NCBI GenBank assembly: GCA_000761475.1
Contig: JQNW01000001.1
Span: 496,001-560,000, forward strand
Direction of reading: 5' to 3'
DNA: 64,000 nucleotides
From: Chromohalobacter israelensis
GTDB lineage: Bacteria; Pseudomonadota; Gammaproteobacteria; Pseudomonadales; Halomonadaceae
The notes below the pieces were generated by a model that worked only from the letters and a program-made list of their open reading frames with translations, had not been told where the DNA came from and did no database searches. Below are positions 1 to 10,091 of the stretch, piece by piece (the first letter of the stretch is position 1; each line of letters opens with the position of its first letter). The position numbers and the translations under genes were made by a program.

Positions 1-953
1 GTGGTCCAGTCACGGTAGCGGCGCATCAGCAGATCCCCTGCGTGAGCCGCGAAGGTCTCGGCCTCATGCCGTTCGAGCCAGCCGGCGTTCCAGCCCGCGT
101 AGGCCAGGTCGGCCAGACGCAACCAGTCCCAGGCCGCCCATTCCAGGGGCTCGCCACTGGACAGAAACGTCAGCATGACGTGACCGTAATCACGCGCCTC
201 GCCCAGCGATGCCTGCCAGCGCCGCCGCACGGTTTCCCCCTGCGCGGTCAACCGCTGCGCGTCGAGATCCCAGGTATAGCGGTGCCCCTGCCCCCCCAGC
301 CAGAGCAGCAGACGGATCAGCTCGTCCCGGTCGTCGATGCTCCACACCTCGGACAACCAGCGATGCACGTCGGGCCAATCGCGCGATGGCTCGCAAGTGG
401 CGCTCAGCACGGGTGAAAACGCCGCACGCAGCCGCCACACCCCCGCCGAGCCCGAAGGCCAGGGCGGTTGGCGTGAAGCCGCTTGTGTCTCTGGCAGCCA
501 GGTAGCGAGGACTTCCCAGGTGACGCCGGCCGACTCCTGCTCGAGTTGTGCCAGAGCCTCGCACGCCTGGAGAAAACCGTCGTCGCCTTGCGCCCAGTCG
601 ACCTGACCGCGCTCGCGACGCAACGCCGACAACCAGGCATCGAGCGAATCGTGCTGCGACTGTATATCGGCGGCCAGCCACGCGGCCCACGCCTGCGCTT
701 GCGTTTCCTCCAGCCATCCGGCTGCGCCCGCCAGCGCCAGCAGTTCCAGCGCTTGAAGACGGCGCAGCGCCCCGCCCTGCCCCGGCAGGCAAGCCTCCAC
801 CAGACGCCAGCCCAGCTCGCCACGCTCACGCACGTCGAACAGCGCCATGCGCGCCTGCGCCGAGTCGGGCGACACACTCAACGGCTCGGGATCGAACGCC
901 CAGCCGCACAGCACCAATTGCTGGGCCCACCAGGCTTTAAGGGGATCGATCAA
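1..953 (-). CDS. DUF1266 domain protein (C-terminal end cut off by window edge)
   Basis: An uninterrupted reading frame of at least 317 codons runs off the left edge. The final visible stretch, AWDWLRLADLAYAGWNAGWL followed by a segment ending in RRYRDW, matches the hallmark of DUF1266 proteins (E. coli YbeR/YbeU type): a W-D-x-x-R block, a GWL/GYL block, then a Trp-rich S/D-W motif. Trp is abundant throughout. No catalytic role is known for the family. Start: a TTG at 953 has GAGTGAGG about 6 nt upstream and gives MIDPLKAWWAQQ; a GTG at 965 is the alternative. The absence of an ATG makes the gene easy to miss. It is divergent from gabD, with about 200 nt between. The family call is from memory of the motif. 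Confidence 0.7.
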   Translation of the reverse strand, partial: MIDPLKAWWAQQLVLCGWAFDPEPLSVSPDSAQARMALFDVRERGELGWRLVEACLPGQGGALRRLQALELLALAGAAGWLEETQAQAWAAWLAADIQSQHDSLDAWLSALRRERGQVDWAQGDDGFLQACEALAQLEQESAGVTWEVLATWLPETQAASRQPPWPSGSAGVWRLRAAFSPVLSATCEPSRDWPDVHRWLSEVWSIDDRDELIRLLLWLGGQGHRYTWDLDAQRLTAQGETVRRRWQASLGEARDYGHVMLTFLSSGEPLEWAAWDWLRLADLAYAGWNAGWLERHEAETFAAHAGDLLMRRYRDWT

Positions 954-1074
954 TGCGCACCTCACTCATGGCTCGGACATTCACGTCATAACGGCGCCAT
1001 AGTGTACCGGAAAGATGTTCGTGTCGCCGATAACCGCGGCGTGGCATGAAAATCCCGATCGCGGGAAAAAGCAC

Positions 1075-1104
1075 TGGACGTCACCCCGGCCGAGTGTTTT
1101 AAAT
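1075..1104 (+). promoter_or_regulatory. possible gabDT promoter
   Basis: TGGACG at 1075-1080 and TTAAAT at 1099-1104, separated by 18 nt, lie about 50 nt upstream of the gabD start in an otherwise GC-rich stretch. The match to a sigma70 promoter is only moderate. Confidence 0.3.
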
Positions 1105-1156
1105 AATGCACACAGCGTCAAGCAATACACAAACCCTGCCAGCCTGGAGAGCCTCC

Positions 1157-2605
1157 ATGAGCCCACAGCATCCCGATATTCTGATCGACCGCGCCTATAT
1201 TGGCGGTCAGTGGCGTGACAGCGAGCGCCGCTTCAAGGTAACCGACCCGGCCACGGGCGAAACGCTCGCCGAAGTCCCCGACCTGGGCGCCGCGGACGCC
1301 CGTGACGCCATCGCCGCGGCCGACGCCGCCTGGCCGGCATGGCGCAAGCGTGCCGCCAAGGAACGTGCAGGCCTGCTGCGCGCGTGGTTCGACCGCGTCA
1401 TCGAACAGCGCGAAGCGCTGGCCCAGCTCATGACGCTGGAACAAGGCAAGCCGCTCGCCGAAGCACGCGGCGAGGTCACCTACGGCGCCAGCTTCATCGA
1501 ATATTACGCCGAACAAGCCAAGCGCATGGCCGGCGAGACACTCCCCGGCCATGGCGCCGACAAGCGTATCCTCGTCATGCGCGAGCCGATCGGCGTGGTC
1601 GCCGCCATCACGCCATGGAACTTTCCGCTGGCCATGATCACGCGCAAGTGCGCGCCCGCCCTGGCGGCCGGCTGCCCCGTCGTGATCAAGCCCGCCGAAG
1701 CCACGCCGCTCACGGCGCTGGCGCTGGCCAAGCTGGCCGAAGACGTCGGCCTGCCGCCGGGTGTCATCAATGTGATCACCGCCGAAAAACCCGCCGAGAT
1801 CGGCGAGGTGCTGACCACCGATCCGCGCGTGCGCAAGGTGTCCTTCACCGGTTCGACGCCGGTCGGCAAGCGCCTGCTGGCGCAATGCGCCGACACGGTC
1901 AAGAAAGCCTCCATGGAGCTTGGCGGCAATGCCCCCTTCGTGGTCTTCGACGACGCCGACCTGGATGCCGCCGTGGAGGGCGCCATCGCTTCCAAGTTCC
2001 GCAATGCGGGACAAACCTGCGTATGCACCAACCGCTTCCTGGTGCAGGATGGCGTGTACGATGCGTTCATCGCCAAGTTTGCCGCGCGCATCGAGGAGCT
2101 TCAGGTCGGCAACGGGCTCGAGGAAGGCGTGACGCTGGGGCCCTTGATCAACGCCGGCGCACTCGAGAAGGTCGAGGCACACATTCATGACGCCCAGTCC
2201 AAGGGCGCGCGCCTGGTCTGCGGCGGGAATCGTCATGCCCTCGGCGGCACCTTCTTCCAGCCCACGTTGCTGGCCGATGTCACCGAGGACATGCAGGTTG
2301 CTCGCGAGGAGACATTCGGGCCCCTGGCGCCGATCTTCCGCTTCAGTGACGAGGCACAGGCCATCGAGATGGCCAACGCAACCGAATTCGGCCTTGCTGC
2401 CTATGTCTATGCGCGCGATTATCGGCGTATCTGGCACGTCATGGAGGAGCTCGAATACGGCATGGTCGCCATCAACGAAGGCCTCTTGTCGACCGAACTG
2501 GCTCCCTTCGGCGGCATCAAGGAATCCGGGTTGGGCCGTGAGGGCTCACACCACGGTCTCGAGGAATACACCGAGCTAAAATACGTCTGCCTGGGCGGAC
2601 TTTGA
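1157..2605 (+). CDS. gabD: succinate-semialdehyde dehydrogenase (NADP+)
   Basis: Oxidises succinate semialdehyde to succinate, the last step of GABA breakdown, in the cytoplasm. The 482-aa length equals the E. coli GabD length. The catalytic general base Glu254 lies in MELGGNAPF and the nucleophile Cys288 in NAGQTCVCTNR, at the positions expected for this ALDH subfamily. ITPWNFPLAM (Asn/Trp oxyanion region) and FTGSTPVGK (cofactor-binding loop) are also present. The reading frame is open from 1106, but the ATG at 1157 has GGAG 7 nt upstream and gives the usual N-terminus. It is followed 13 nt later by gabT with a strong Shine-Dalgarno site, so the two form an operon. A glutarate-semialdehyde dehydrogenase role (5-aminovalerate route) is a known alternative for this family. 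Confidence 0.93.
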   Translation: MSPQHPDILIDRAYIGGQWRDSERRFKVTDPATGETLAEVPDLGAADARDAIAAADAAWPAWRKRAAKERAGLLRAWFDRVIEQREALAQLMTLEQGKPLAEARGEVTYGASFIEYYAEQAKRMAGETLPGHGADKRILVMREPIGVVAAITPWNFPLAMITRKCAPALAAGCPVVIKPAEATPLTALALAKLAEDVGLPPGVINVITAEKPAEIGEVLTTDPRVRKVSFTGSTPVGKRLLAQCADTVKKASMELGGNAPFVVFDDADLDAAVEGAIASKFRNAGQTCVCTNRFLVQDGVYDAFIAKFAARIEELQVGNGLEEGVTLGPLINAGALEKVEAHIHDAQSKGARLVCGGNRHALGGTFFQPTLLADVTEDMQVAREETFGPLAPIFRFSDEAQAIEMANATEFGLAAYVYARDYRRIWHVMEELEYGMVAINEGLLSTELAPFGGIKESGLGREGSHHGLEEYTELKYVCLGGL

Positions 2606-2618
2606 CAAGGAGGCAAGC

Positions 2619-3899
2619 ATGAACAACGCACAGCTCAACGAACTCAAGCAGCGCTATGTCGCCAGCGGCGCCGCAAGCCCGGCCGGCCAGTTTGCCGAGC
2701 GCGCGGAAAACGCCCTGATCTGGGACGCCGACGGCAATCGCATCATCGATTTCGCCGGCGGCATCGGTGTGCTCAACATCGGCCACCGTCACCCCAAGGT
2801 GGTTCAGGCGGTCAAGGACCAGCTCGACCGCGTGATGCATACCTGCCAGACGGTGATGCCCTACGAGGGCTACGTGAAGGTGGCCGAAAAGCTCAGCCAG
2901 CTCACGCCGGTGCGCGGTCACGGCAAGGTGATGCTGGCCAACTCCGGCGCCGAGGCGCTGGAAAACGCGGTCAAGGTCGCCCGTGCGGCCACCGGACGCG
3001 ACAACGTCATCTGCTTCACCGGCGGCTACCACGGCCGGACGTTCATGACCATGGCCATGAACGGCAAGGTCGCCCCCTATGCCACCGATTTCGGCAGCAT
3101 GCCGGGCAATGTCTTCCGCGCCCCTTATCCGGTGCCCTACCACGGCGTCAGCGAGGAAGATGCACTGCGCGGCCTGAGAATGACGCTCAAGACCGATGCC
3201 AATCCGCACAATACTGCTGCCGTGGTACTCGAGCCGGTGCTCGGTGAAGGCGGCTTCTATGCGGCCTCGCCCAGCTTCCTCAAGGCGGTCCGCGAGATCT
3301 GCGACGAGCACGGCATGCTGATGATCGTCGACGAGGTGCAATCCGGTTTCGGGCGCACCGGCAAGCTGTTTGCCATCGAGCACAGCGGCGTCGAGCCGGA
3401 CATCATCACCATGGCCAAGAGCATGGCCGACGGCATGCCGATCTCCGCCGTGGTCGGTACCGACAAGGTCATGGATGCCTCCGGCGGCAACTCCCTCGGC
3501 GGCACCTACACCGGTAGCCCGGTGTCCTGCGCAGCCACCCTGGCGGTGCTGGAAGTCTTCGAAGAAGAGAAGATTCTCGAGAAGAGCCAGGCGCTGGGCG
3601 ACAAGCTGGCCGAGCGCTTCGCCAAGTGGCAGCAGGACTTCGCCTGCGTCGACAACGGACGCAACCTGGGCGCCATGGCCGCCTTCGACGTGGTGTCCGA
3701 CAAGGCCAACCACACGCCGGACGCGGACCTGGCCGGCGCGCTGTGCAAGAAGGCGCGTGAAAAGGGCCTGATCCTGCTGTCCTGCGGGCTCTACGGCAAT
3801 ACCATCCGCTTCTTGATGCCGGTGACCATCGAGGACGAGGTGCTTCAGGAAGGTCTGGGCATCGTCGAGGACTGCCTCAAGGAACTGACTCAGGCATAA
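2619..3899 (+). CDS. gabT: 4-aminobutyrate aminotransferase
   Basis: A class III PLP aminotransferase that transfers the amino group of GABA to 2-oxoglutarate, giving succinate semialdehyde for GabD. It has 426 aa, the standard length. The PLP lysine is Lys267 in TMAKSMADG, and the cofactor-binding aspartate lies in MIVDEVQSGFGRTG; the NSGAEALENA phosphate-cup motif and GGYHGRT are also visible. AAGGAGG sits 6 nt before the ATG. The gene overlaps nothing and is closed by a perfect 12-bp hairpin at 3923-3950. The enzyme may also act on 5-aminovalerate, as known for Pseudomonas GabT/DavT. Confidence 0.93.
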   Translation: MNNAQLNELKQRYVASGAASPAGQFAERAENALIWDADGNRIIDFAGGIGVLNIGHRHPKVVQAVKDQLDRVMHTCQTVMPYEGYVKVAEKLSQLTPVRGHGKVMLANSGAEALENAVKVARAATGRDNVICFTGGYHGRTFMTMAMNGKVAPYATDFGSMPGNVFRAPYPVPYHGVSEEDALRGLRMTLKTDANPHNTAAVVLEPVLGEGGFYAASPSFLKAVREICDEHGMLMIVDEVQSGFGRTGKLFAIEHSGVEPDIITMAKSMADGMPISAVVGTDKVMDASGGNSLGGTYTGSPVSCAATLAVLEVFEEEKILEKSQALGDKLAERFAKWQQDFACVDNGRNLGAMAAFDVVSDKANHTPDADLAGALCKKAREKGLILLSCGLYGNTIRFLMPVTIEDEVLQEGLGIVEDCLKELTQA

Positions 3900-3922
3900 C
3901 GGGCCATCCTGAGGTCCATCGT

Positions 3923-3956
3923 CGAAGGGGCGCCATGCGGCGCCCCTTCGTCGTTT
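3923..3956 (+). terminator. intrinsic terminator after gabDT
   Basis: CGAAGGGGCGCC and GGCGCCCCTTCG pair perfectly over 12 bp around an ATGC tetraloop, followed by TCGTTT. It lies between the converging gabT and acyltransferase genes, so it may work in both directions. Confidence 0.8.
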
Positions 3957-3967
3957 ACGGTGCGCTT

Positions 3968-5239
3968 TCACGCTGGGGGATGGGACGATGTCACCCGCGG
4001 CAGCAGCCAGCGCTGCATGGCATTGCGCACGCGCAGCACGAACTGCTCCTGGAACATCACGCAGAACATCACGGTGAGCAGGAGAAACAGCGGATAAAAC
4101 GCCAGCGAACTGTCCCCCGCCGCGTCGAGACATCCCCTAAGGTCACTCCCGCAGAGCGTGGGCTCACCGGCCCATACCCGCTCGATACGGGTGAAGATCA
4201 CGAATAAGGGTACGTGCAGCGCGAACATCGGCAACGAGGCGCCCCCCAGGCGCGTCGCCAGGCGTCGCACACGCCGGCTGTCGGGCGTGCGCCACTGAGT
4301 GGCCAGCAGAATCAGCGCCAACTGCGCCGGCAGCAGCAGTCCGTTGTGCAGCACGTAATACCAGGCATGCCCCTGCCCCAGCAGCCATACCGCACCGATC
4401 ACGCACCCCGCCACGAACGCTGCAAGGCCACAGCGCTGCATCGCGCTCAGCCATCCTCCCGCCGCCCGATAACGGGTGTACCACACGCACAACAGGATTC
4501 CGGCCACGAATTCGGGCAGGCGGATCAAGGGATTGCGATGCAGAATCCCGGTCTCCGGCATGCCGAAATCGGTCGTCGCGATCACCACCAGCGGCGGTAT
4601 CAGGTAAAGCAGGTTGGTCAACAGCAGAGCCCGCCCCACACGGCGAAGACGAAACAGGCGCGGCGCCAGCCATGGAAACGTCAGGTAGAACGCCATCAAC
4701 GCCGATATCGACCAGGATGGCGGGTTGAAGGTCAGGTAGTACGGGTTCCAGGCATGCAGCAAGGCGACATTGAGTCCCAGATTGAGCGCCAGTTCTCCGT
4801 TGCCCATGAAATGTTCCAGGGCCCCCGGTGTCTGGCCGAGATCGTTGTTGACGTCGTAGATGACGAAGCGCAGCGACATTCCGGCATCGTCCGGCGTGAT
4901 CGCCAGGTACCCGATGAGTGACGAAATGCCGATGGCCAGCAGCAGGGAGCCGATGTGAATCGGATAGAGATTCGAAAACCGCTTGACCCAGAAGCTGCGT
5001 GCCGGTTCGCGCAGCTTGCGCTCGTTGTCCAGGTAGACGTGGGTCAGCAAAAACCCCGACAGCACAAAGAAGGTACTGGTCGAAAAGAAGCCGATGTCGG
5101 TCACGTAATGCGACCAGTCGCGGATCGACGGATAGGTATGCAAGGTGTGAAAGATAACGATATAGAGTCCGAGCGCGAAGCGCAGCCATTCCAGGCCGAT
5201 GAAGCGCTCCTTCTGACTCGTTTGCCGTGCCTTTTCCAT
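3968..5239 (-). CDS. acyltransferase family 3 (OafA-like) integral membrane protein
   Basis: 423 aa with about ten hydrophobic segments. The N-terminus has the family-3 signature: FIGLEWLRFALGLYIVIFH, with the conserved R and catalytic-type H of the R-x10-H motif, then FFVLSGFLLT. Such proteins transfer acyl (often acetyl or succinyl) groups to surface or periplasmic sugars across the inner membrane. Start: the ATG at 5239 has GAGGAA 9 nt upstream; the frame is open to 5320, but that would run through the terminator at 5283-5312. It lies downstream of opgGH on the same strand, which makes a glucan-modifying role (OpgC-like) worth testing, but the sequence resembles OafA more than OpgC. The substrate is unknown. 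Confidence 0.8.
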   Translation of the reverse strand: MEKARQTSQKERFIGLEWLRFALGLYIVIFHTLHTYPSIRDWSHYVTDIGFFSTSTFFVLSGFLLTHVYLDNERKLREPARSFWVKRFSNLYPIHIGSLLLAIGISSLIGYLAITPDDAGMSLRFVIYDVNNDLGQTPGALEHFMGNGELALNLGLNVALLHAWNPYYLTFNPPSWSISALMAFYLTFPWLAPRLFRLRRVGRALLLTNLLYLIPPLVVIATTDFGMPETGILHRNPLIRLPEFVAGILLCVWYTRYRAAGGWLSAMQRCGLAAFVAGCVIGAVWLLGQGHAWYYVLHNGLLLPAQLALILLATQWRTPDSRRVRRLATRLGGASLPMFALHVPLFVIFTRIERVWAGEPTLCGSDLRGCLDAAGDSSLAFYPLFLLLTVMFCVMFQEQFVLRVRNAMQRWLLPRVTSSHPPA

Positions 5240-5282
5240 AAGCCCAAGTTCCTCGAGTGGCGCCTGAACGGCGGCGGCCACG

Positions 5283-5312
5283 AAAAACCCCGGCCTCTCG
5301 TCGAAGCCGGGG
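5283..5312 (-). terminator. intrinsic terminator downstream of the GlsB/YeaQ gene
   Basis: On the minus strand CCCCGGC and GCCGGGG pair around an 11-nt loop and are followed by five T residues. It separates the small membrane protein gene (5348-5590) from the acyltransferase gene. Confidence 0.75.
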
Positions 5313-5347
5313 CCACACATTGTCGTGCTTTCGTCGCCAGCCAGGCG

Positions 5348-5590
5348 TCAGCTCTTGCGCACCTTGGCCACGACCCACAACAGAACGACGGCACCGATCA
5401 CGGCCATGATTAGTGAACCGATGACATTGGTATGCGACAGGCCCAGCAGGCTGAAGAGAAAACCGCCGATCACGGCGCCCACGATGCCCACGCCGATATT
5501 GCCCAGCACACCGAAGCCGCCACCGCGCATGATCTTGCCGGCGATCCAGCCGGCCAGGCCACCGATGATCAGCCATAGAATGATGCTCAT
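5348..5590 (-). CDS. GlsB/YeaQ/YmgE family stress-response membrane protein
   Basis: 80 aa in three hydrophobic segments. It carries the family's Gly-rich pattern: LIIGGLAGWIAGKIMRG near residues 6-22, GNIGVGIVGAVIGGFL in the middle, and a C-terminal hydrophobic helix ending in basic residues. Members are small inner-membrane (transglycosylase-associated) proteins of unknown function, often induced by stress. The ATG at 5590 has AAGGAG 7 nt upstream, and an intrinsic terminator follows at 5283-5312, so it is probably a monocistronic unit. It lies between the opgGH pair and an acyltransferase gene on the same strand. Confidence 0.88.
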   Translation of the reverse strand: MSIILWLIIGGLAGWIAGKIMRGGGFGVLGNIGVGIVGAVIGGFLFSLLGLSHTNVIGSLIMAVIGAVVLLWVVAKVRKS

Positions 5591-5721
5591 TGCCTCATCT
5601 CCTTCTTTCCTTGAAAGCTATCCGTTCATGACACACGACGGGGTGAATGTCGCCTCCAGCATAGCAGTTACCCGAACGAAACGGCGCATGGCGAAAGCCC
5701 AAGTCCGTCGCCATGCGCCGT

Positions 5722-8220
5722 TCACCCCGGCACCCGCCAGGATACTTGGCGAGGCGTGCCGAATTCGCGCCAATCCGGGTGCGCGTCGGCGGAACGCCAC
5801 ACACGATGGTGCAGCATCGACAGCAGCACCGGGTCGTCGAGGAACCGCAGTCGCGTGCTCGCGCCTATCCGCTCCGGATTTTCGCTCGCCACGTCCGTCA
5901 CCTGCTCATCGCGGTGACGGCGCAGCGCCGACGACAGGCCATGGCGGCTCGTCGCCAACGCACATCCCAGCGCATTGGCGACGGGATCGACCACGACCTG
6001 CACGAAGTTGGGCGCGGCATCCTGCTGTCGGCGCATGCGCTTGAGATGGCGCACCATGCGCCGCAATACACGCGGCGGATGCGTTTCCTCTGGAATGCGG
6101 AACAGGCGCGCATGCTGACACCAGCGCCCCAGCGATACACGGCTGGAAAATACCGACACCGGAATCGAGAGCATCAGGGCTCCCACGATCGGCGCCAGCC
6201 ACCACAGGAAGGTCGGCTCCATGTAATACACTCCGGCAGCCCATACGGCGCCGATCAGCGTCTGCATGCCATGGTGCCGCACGGCATCGCTCCATGGGGT
6301 ATCGCTATTGTCACGCGAGGGCGAACGCCACTGGATGGCCCGCCCCATCAACGCGGTGAGCACGAAGCGTGTATGGAACAGCATCCTCACCGGCGCCAGC
6401 AGCATCGAGAACAGCGATTCCAGCACCATGCTCGCGAACAGCCGCGCCCCGCCGCCGAAGTCCTTGGCACCCTGGGAAATGGCCAGAATCACGCTGAGGA
6501 CCTTGGGCAGGAACAGCAGGGTCGCCGTCGCCGAAAACAGCCCCACCGCCAGGGTCGGATTCCACTGCGGCCAGACCGGGAACATCATGCCGGGCTCGGG
6601 GAAGTATTGAGGCGTGCTCAGCGTATGCACCGCCAGCAAGGCCGTGGACAGGATCAGGAACAGACACCACAAGGGCGCCGAAATATACGACATGACCCCC
6701 GTCAGGAACACGGCGCGATGCACGGGATGAATCCCCTTGGCCAGGAACAGCCTAAAGTTCATCAGGTTGCCGTGGCACCAGCGCCGGTCACGATTGAGTT
6801 CGTCGAGCAGGTTGGGCGGCATCTCTTCATAACTGCCGTCGAGATTGTAGGCGATCCACACGCCCCACCCGGCACGACGCATCAAGGCCGCTTCGACGAA
6901 ATCGTGCGACAGGATCTCGCCCGACAGCGACCCCTTGCCCGGCAGAGGCGCCAGCATGCAATGCCGCATGAAGGGAGCCAGACGAATGATCGCGTTATGC
7001 CCCCAGTAATGCGACTCGCCCAGTTGCCAGAAATGCAGTCCCGCCGTGAACAGCGGACCGTAGACCCGTGTGGCGAACTGCTGCATGCGGGCGTAGAGGT
7101 TCAGGCGTCCCGAGGCGCGTGGCGCCGACTGAATGATGCCCGCCTTGGGATGCGCTTCCATCAACCGCACCAGACGCGTCAGGCAGGCGCCGCTCATGAC
7201 GCTGTCGGCATCCATCACCACCATGTATCGATAGTTGGCGCCCCAACGGCGGCAGAAGTCATCGATATTGCCGCTCTTGCGCTTTACGCGGCGTTGCCGC
7301 CGTCGATAGAAGACACGGTCGAAGGCATCCAGCTCGCGACATAGCGAAAGCCAGGCATGCGTCTCGGCGATCGCCAGGTCGGGGTCGAAGGTATCGCTCA
7401 GAATGAACAGGTCGAAGTGGCGTTCCTGGCCGCTGTCGCGCAGCGACTCGAGCGTGGCGCGCACGCCCGCGAACACCCGCGCCACGTCCTCGTTGCAAAT
7501 CGGCACCACCAGTGCAGTGCGGGCCGTGTCGTCGATGGGCGCGTCTTCATGTACGTCGCGGGCGTCGATCGCGTAGCGGTCACGGCCGCGCAAGAGCTGG
7601 AAGAACCCCATCAGCGCCGTCCAGAACCCCGCGGACACCCAGCAGAACAGGAGCACGAACAAGGCCAGAATGGCAACCTCGAGCGCCTGCTTGCCCTGAT
7701 AGGGCAACACCGAGCGCATGTACTCGGCAGCGACCAGGCTCTGCCCCACGACCAGCAGCAACAATACCTTGCGCCGCCACATGCCGACCTTCTGCCAGCG
7801 CGGCGTGGGCGAATCCTGCCGGACCTTGTGACGCCGCCGAAACCCGCGCCCGATCCAGTCACGGGTACGCTGCGCATAGCGCACGAAGGGATTGGCGGCC
7901 CAGGGTTCCGGCGCCAGGGGCGTACGCGCCAGCGGCGGTGCCGTGCACAAGCGCGTGATCCCGTGTGCATCGGTGGTGAGTACCTCGGGCGGTGCCAATG
8001 GACGTGCACTGTAGGCCAGCGACAACCTGGCGCCCACCGATACCGCAGCGGGATCGTCCGGCGGCGGCTCATGGCCACCGAGCCTTCCGTGCAGGGCTTC
8101 CAGGCCCTGCGCGTCGATGTCGCTGGCGAGCAGCGCTCGCCGAGCACTGCGGACATCCGTCTCCTGCGCCAGGCGCTCCAGATAATCACCCGCCACCGCG
8201 TTGGAGTCTGACTCAATCAT
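5722..8220 (-). CDS. opgH: glucans biosynthesis glucosyltransferase H
   Basis: Makes the beta-1,2-linked glucan backbone of osmoregulated periplasmic glucans from UDP-glucose in the inner membrane. The 832-aa protein has a cytoplasmic GT2 domain between N- and C-terminal membrane bundles. Visible GT2 motifs are MDADSVMSG (DxD), [15 protein letters not shown] (catalytic Asp region) and [10 protein letters not shown] (R/QxxRW). The ATG overlaps the opgG stop by 8 nt, indicating translational coupling with opgG upstream. In E. coli and Pseudomonas OpgH also links UDP-glucose to cell size through FtsZ; whether this applies here is unknown. Confidence 0.95.
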   Translation of the reverse strand: MIESDSNAVAGDYLERLAQETDVRSARRALLASDIDAQGLEALHGRLGGHEPPPDDPAAVSVGARLSLAYSARPLAPPEVLTTDAHGITRLCTAPPLARTPLAPEPWAANPFVRYAQRTRDWIGRGFRRRHKVRQDSPTPRWQKVGMWRRKVLLLLVVGQSLVAAEYMRSVLPYQGKQALEVAILALFVLLFCWVSAGFWTALMGFFQLLRGRDRYAIDARDVHEDAPIDDTARTALVVPICNEDVARVFAGVRATLESLRDSGQERHFDLFILSDTFDPDLAIAETHAWLSLCRELDAFDRVFYRRRQRRVKRKSGNIDDFCRRWGANYRYMVVMDADSVMSGACLTRLVRLMEAHPKAGIIQSAPRASGRLNLYARMQQFATRVYGPLFTAGLHFWQLGESHYWGHNAIIRLAPFMRHCMLAPLPGKGSLSGEILSHDFVEAALMRRAGWGVWIAYNLDGSYEEMPPNLLDELNRDRRWCHGNLMNFRLFLAKGIHPVHRAVFLTGVMSYISAPLWCLFLILSTALLAVHTLSTPQYFPEPGMMFPVWPQWNPTLAVGLFSATATLLFLPKVLSVILAISQGAKDFGGGARLFASMVLESLFSMLLAPVRMLFHTRFVLTALMGRAIQWRSPSRDNSDTPWSDAVRHHGMQTLIGAVWAAGVYYMEPTFLWWLAPIVGALMLSIPVSVFSSRVSLGRWCQHARLFRIPEETHPPRVLRRMVRHLKRMRRQQDAAPNFVQVVVDPVANALGCALATSRHGLSSALRRHRDEQVTDVASENPERIGASTRLRFLDDPVLLSMLHHRVWRSADAHPDWREFGTPRQVSWRVPG

Positions 8221-9850
8221 TGGCGGGTAGCCGGTAGTACCAGGTTTCCGACAGGCGTTGATCGCCGTCCTTCAAGAAGGCGTGCATATCCAGAGGTTGG
8301 CCGTTGTTGCTGCGCTTCACACGCAAATACATCCGCCAGCCACCTGTGGCCTTGTTGGGCTCGACCCGACTTTCTACCAGCTCGCCGTTATCACCGATGT
8401 CCGTCTCGACCGCGATGTCGGCATCGCTTTCCAGCGATTCCAGCCCCGGCCCCTTGAAGTCGACGATAAACGCCAGCGACCCATCGGTCTCGCGCACCAG
8501 GTTGTCCTGACGCACTTCACCCCGCGAGCGGCGCGTCTGGTCGACCCAGGATAGGTCAGGGCTATGGAACTTGGCCTCGTGGGTGGTCCAGTACATCCGG
8601 TAATTGAATTCGAATGACTCACCGGCCTCGACCGCCCCTTCGGGCTTCCACATCGCCACGATGTTGTCGTTGGTCTCGTTCGGCGTCGGGATCTGAATCA
8701 ACTCGACCTCCCCTTTGCCCCAGTTGCCCTGAGGCTCGATCCACACGCTGGGACGACGATCGTAGCGGTCCACCAGGTCTTCGTAATCATGGAAGTCGTG
8801 ACTGCGCTGCAGCAGACCGAAGCCCTTGAGGGAGGCGACCTGCTGATTGTTGACCATCAACTGGCTGGGGTTGGCAAGCGGGCGCCAGGTCCAGCCGGGC
8901 TTGCCACCGCCATCATTGCCCTCGGCTTCGCCGTTGCCATTGTTGCCGGCTCCCCCTCCATCATGAATCAGCAAGCCATTGGCATCGTGAATGGCCGGAC
9001 GGTAATTGAGGGAGTCGGAGGGCTGTGCGGGGCCATACAGGTACATGCTGGTCAACGGAGCGATGCCCAGTTTCTCCACGGCATTGCGCGTGAACAGGCG
9101 CGAGGAGACATCCACGACGGTGTCCTCCCCGGGCCGCAGCACGAAGCGATAGGCCCCCGTCAGACTCGGCGAATCGAGCAACGCGAACACGGTAAGGTAC
9201 TGGCTGTCCGGATTTGGCTTGACCACCCAGAATTCACGAAAGGCGGGGAACTCCTCGCCGCTGGGCAATGCCGTGTCGATCGCCAGGCCACGCCCCGAGG
9301 TGCCATAGGTCTGATGGCGCCCCACTGCACGGAAATAACTCGCTCCCTGGAAGGCCATGACCTCGTCCATCACCTCGGCGTCGTTGATCGCATTGGTGAC
9401 CTTGAAGCCGGCAAATCCGAGCCGCTCGAGATCCCCTTCGGGAATATCCAGATCGCCATAGTCGAAGTCGCTGGGGTCGAAGGACAGGTCCTGAACCTTG
9501 CCATCCACGATGGTGTGCATTGTCACGGCGCTATTGTAATGCATGCCTTCGTGGAAGAACTTCAAGTTGAAAGGCAGGTCTTCGCTCTGCCACAAGGCCT
9601 GGTCGTCCTTCATTTGAATCTGAGCATAGTCGGCGTATTCCAGCTGACTCAGCGATTCCGGCAAGCTGGACTCCGGCGCCTGATATCCTTGCTTGGACAG
9701 CTCTGAAGCCTTCTTCACCACGTCCTCGAATCCGAAGGCGAAGCACGTCTGCGCCGCGAAGACCAAACACATACCCAACACACCCGCCAGGGGCCAACGA
9801 CAGCGGCGCGTGGCACTTGCCGTCAAACAATGTCGATTCGGTACACTCAC
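8213..9850 (-). CDS. opgG: periplasmic glucan biosynthesis protein G
   Basis: A periplasmic partner of OpgH needed for glucan branching or elongation. The 545-aa protein has an N-terminal signal peptide (basic RRCRW, then a hydrophobic core ending around [10 protein letters not shown]). The mature part has the OpgG/OpgD family's [11 protein letters not shown] and [14 protein letters not shown] blocks, beta-sandwich in known structures. Start: GTG at 9850-9848 with AAGGGAG 7 nt upstream; an upstream in-frame GTG at 9955 would bury the signal peptide behind 35 extra residues. It is the first gene of the opgGH operon, and its upstream region (9851-10091) is shared with the divergent GtrII-like gene. 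Confidence 0.93.
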   Translation of the reverse strand: MSVPNRHCLTASATRRCRWPLAGVLGMCLVFAAQTCFAFGFEDVVKKASELSKQGYQAPESSLPESLSQLEYADYAQIQMKDDQALWQSEDLPFNLKFFHEGMHYNSAVTMHTIVDGKVQDLSFDPSDFDYGDLDIPEGDLERLGFAGFKVTNAINDAEVMDEVMAFQGASYFRAVGRHQTYGTSGRGLAIDTALPSGEEFPAFREFWVVKPNPDSQYLTVFALLDSPSLTGAYRFVLRPGEDTVVDVSSRLFTRNAVEKLGIAPLTSMYLYGPAQPSDSLNYRPAIHDANGLLIHDGGGAGNNGNGEAEGNDGGGKPGWTWRPLANPSQLMVNNQQVASLKGFGLLQRSHDFHDYEDLVDRYDRRPSVWIEPQGNWGKGEVELIQIPTPNETNDNIVAMWKPEGAVEAGESFEFNYRMYWTTHEAKFHSPDLSWVDQTRRSRGEVRQDNLVRETDGSLAFIVDFKGPGLESLESDADIAVETDIGDNGELVESRVEPNKATGGWRMYLRVKRSNNGQPLDMHAFLKDGDQRLSETWYYRLPAND

Positions 9851-10091
9851 ATTACTACTCCCTTGCGGCTTTTCAGGGGCAGACCACCCCTTCCTATCAC
9901 ATTCTTCGGCAGGCGGCGTCACGCCAGCGAAGAGGAAAGTTACCAAAGAAGACACAGATTTCGATGAGACGAGCAGCCTCCATGCTCTCGAACACTGAGC
10001 TTAGCATTGCGGCGGGTCCGAAGGGAGCCCATGGTAGGCTTGGATCGCATTCGCTTAACCCCCAACGCTTGAATGATGACGAGAAGCGCGC
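9851..10091. promoter_or_regulatory. divergent control region between opgG and the GtrII-like gene
   Basis: 241 nt without a gene, flanked by two divergent starts. It must carry the opgGH promoter and probably one for the plus-strand gene. I see no convincing -35/-10 pair or operator. The only AT-richer stretch is near 9940-10000. Confidence 0.4.

Noticed and set aside
1118..2437. 439-aa minus-strand frame over gabD
   Set aside because: It is the GC-rich antisense shadow of gabD, with no ribosome site and a composition (His, Gly, Arg-rich) typical of such shadows.
2517..4133. 538-aa minus-strand frame over gabT
   Set aside because: Antisense to a gene with clear catalytic motifs and running through the gabT terminator hairpin.
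5713..7344. 543-aa plus-strand frame over opgH
   Set aside because: Antisense shadow of opgH; no motifs, Arg/His/Gln-rich composition.
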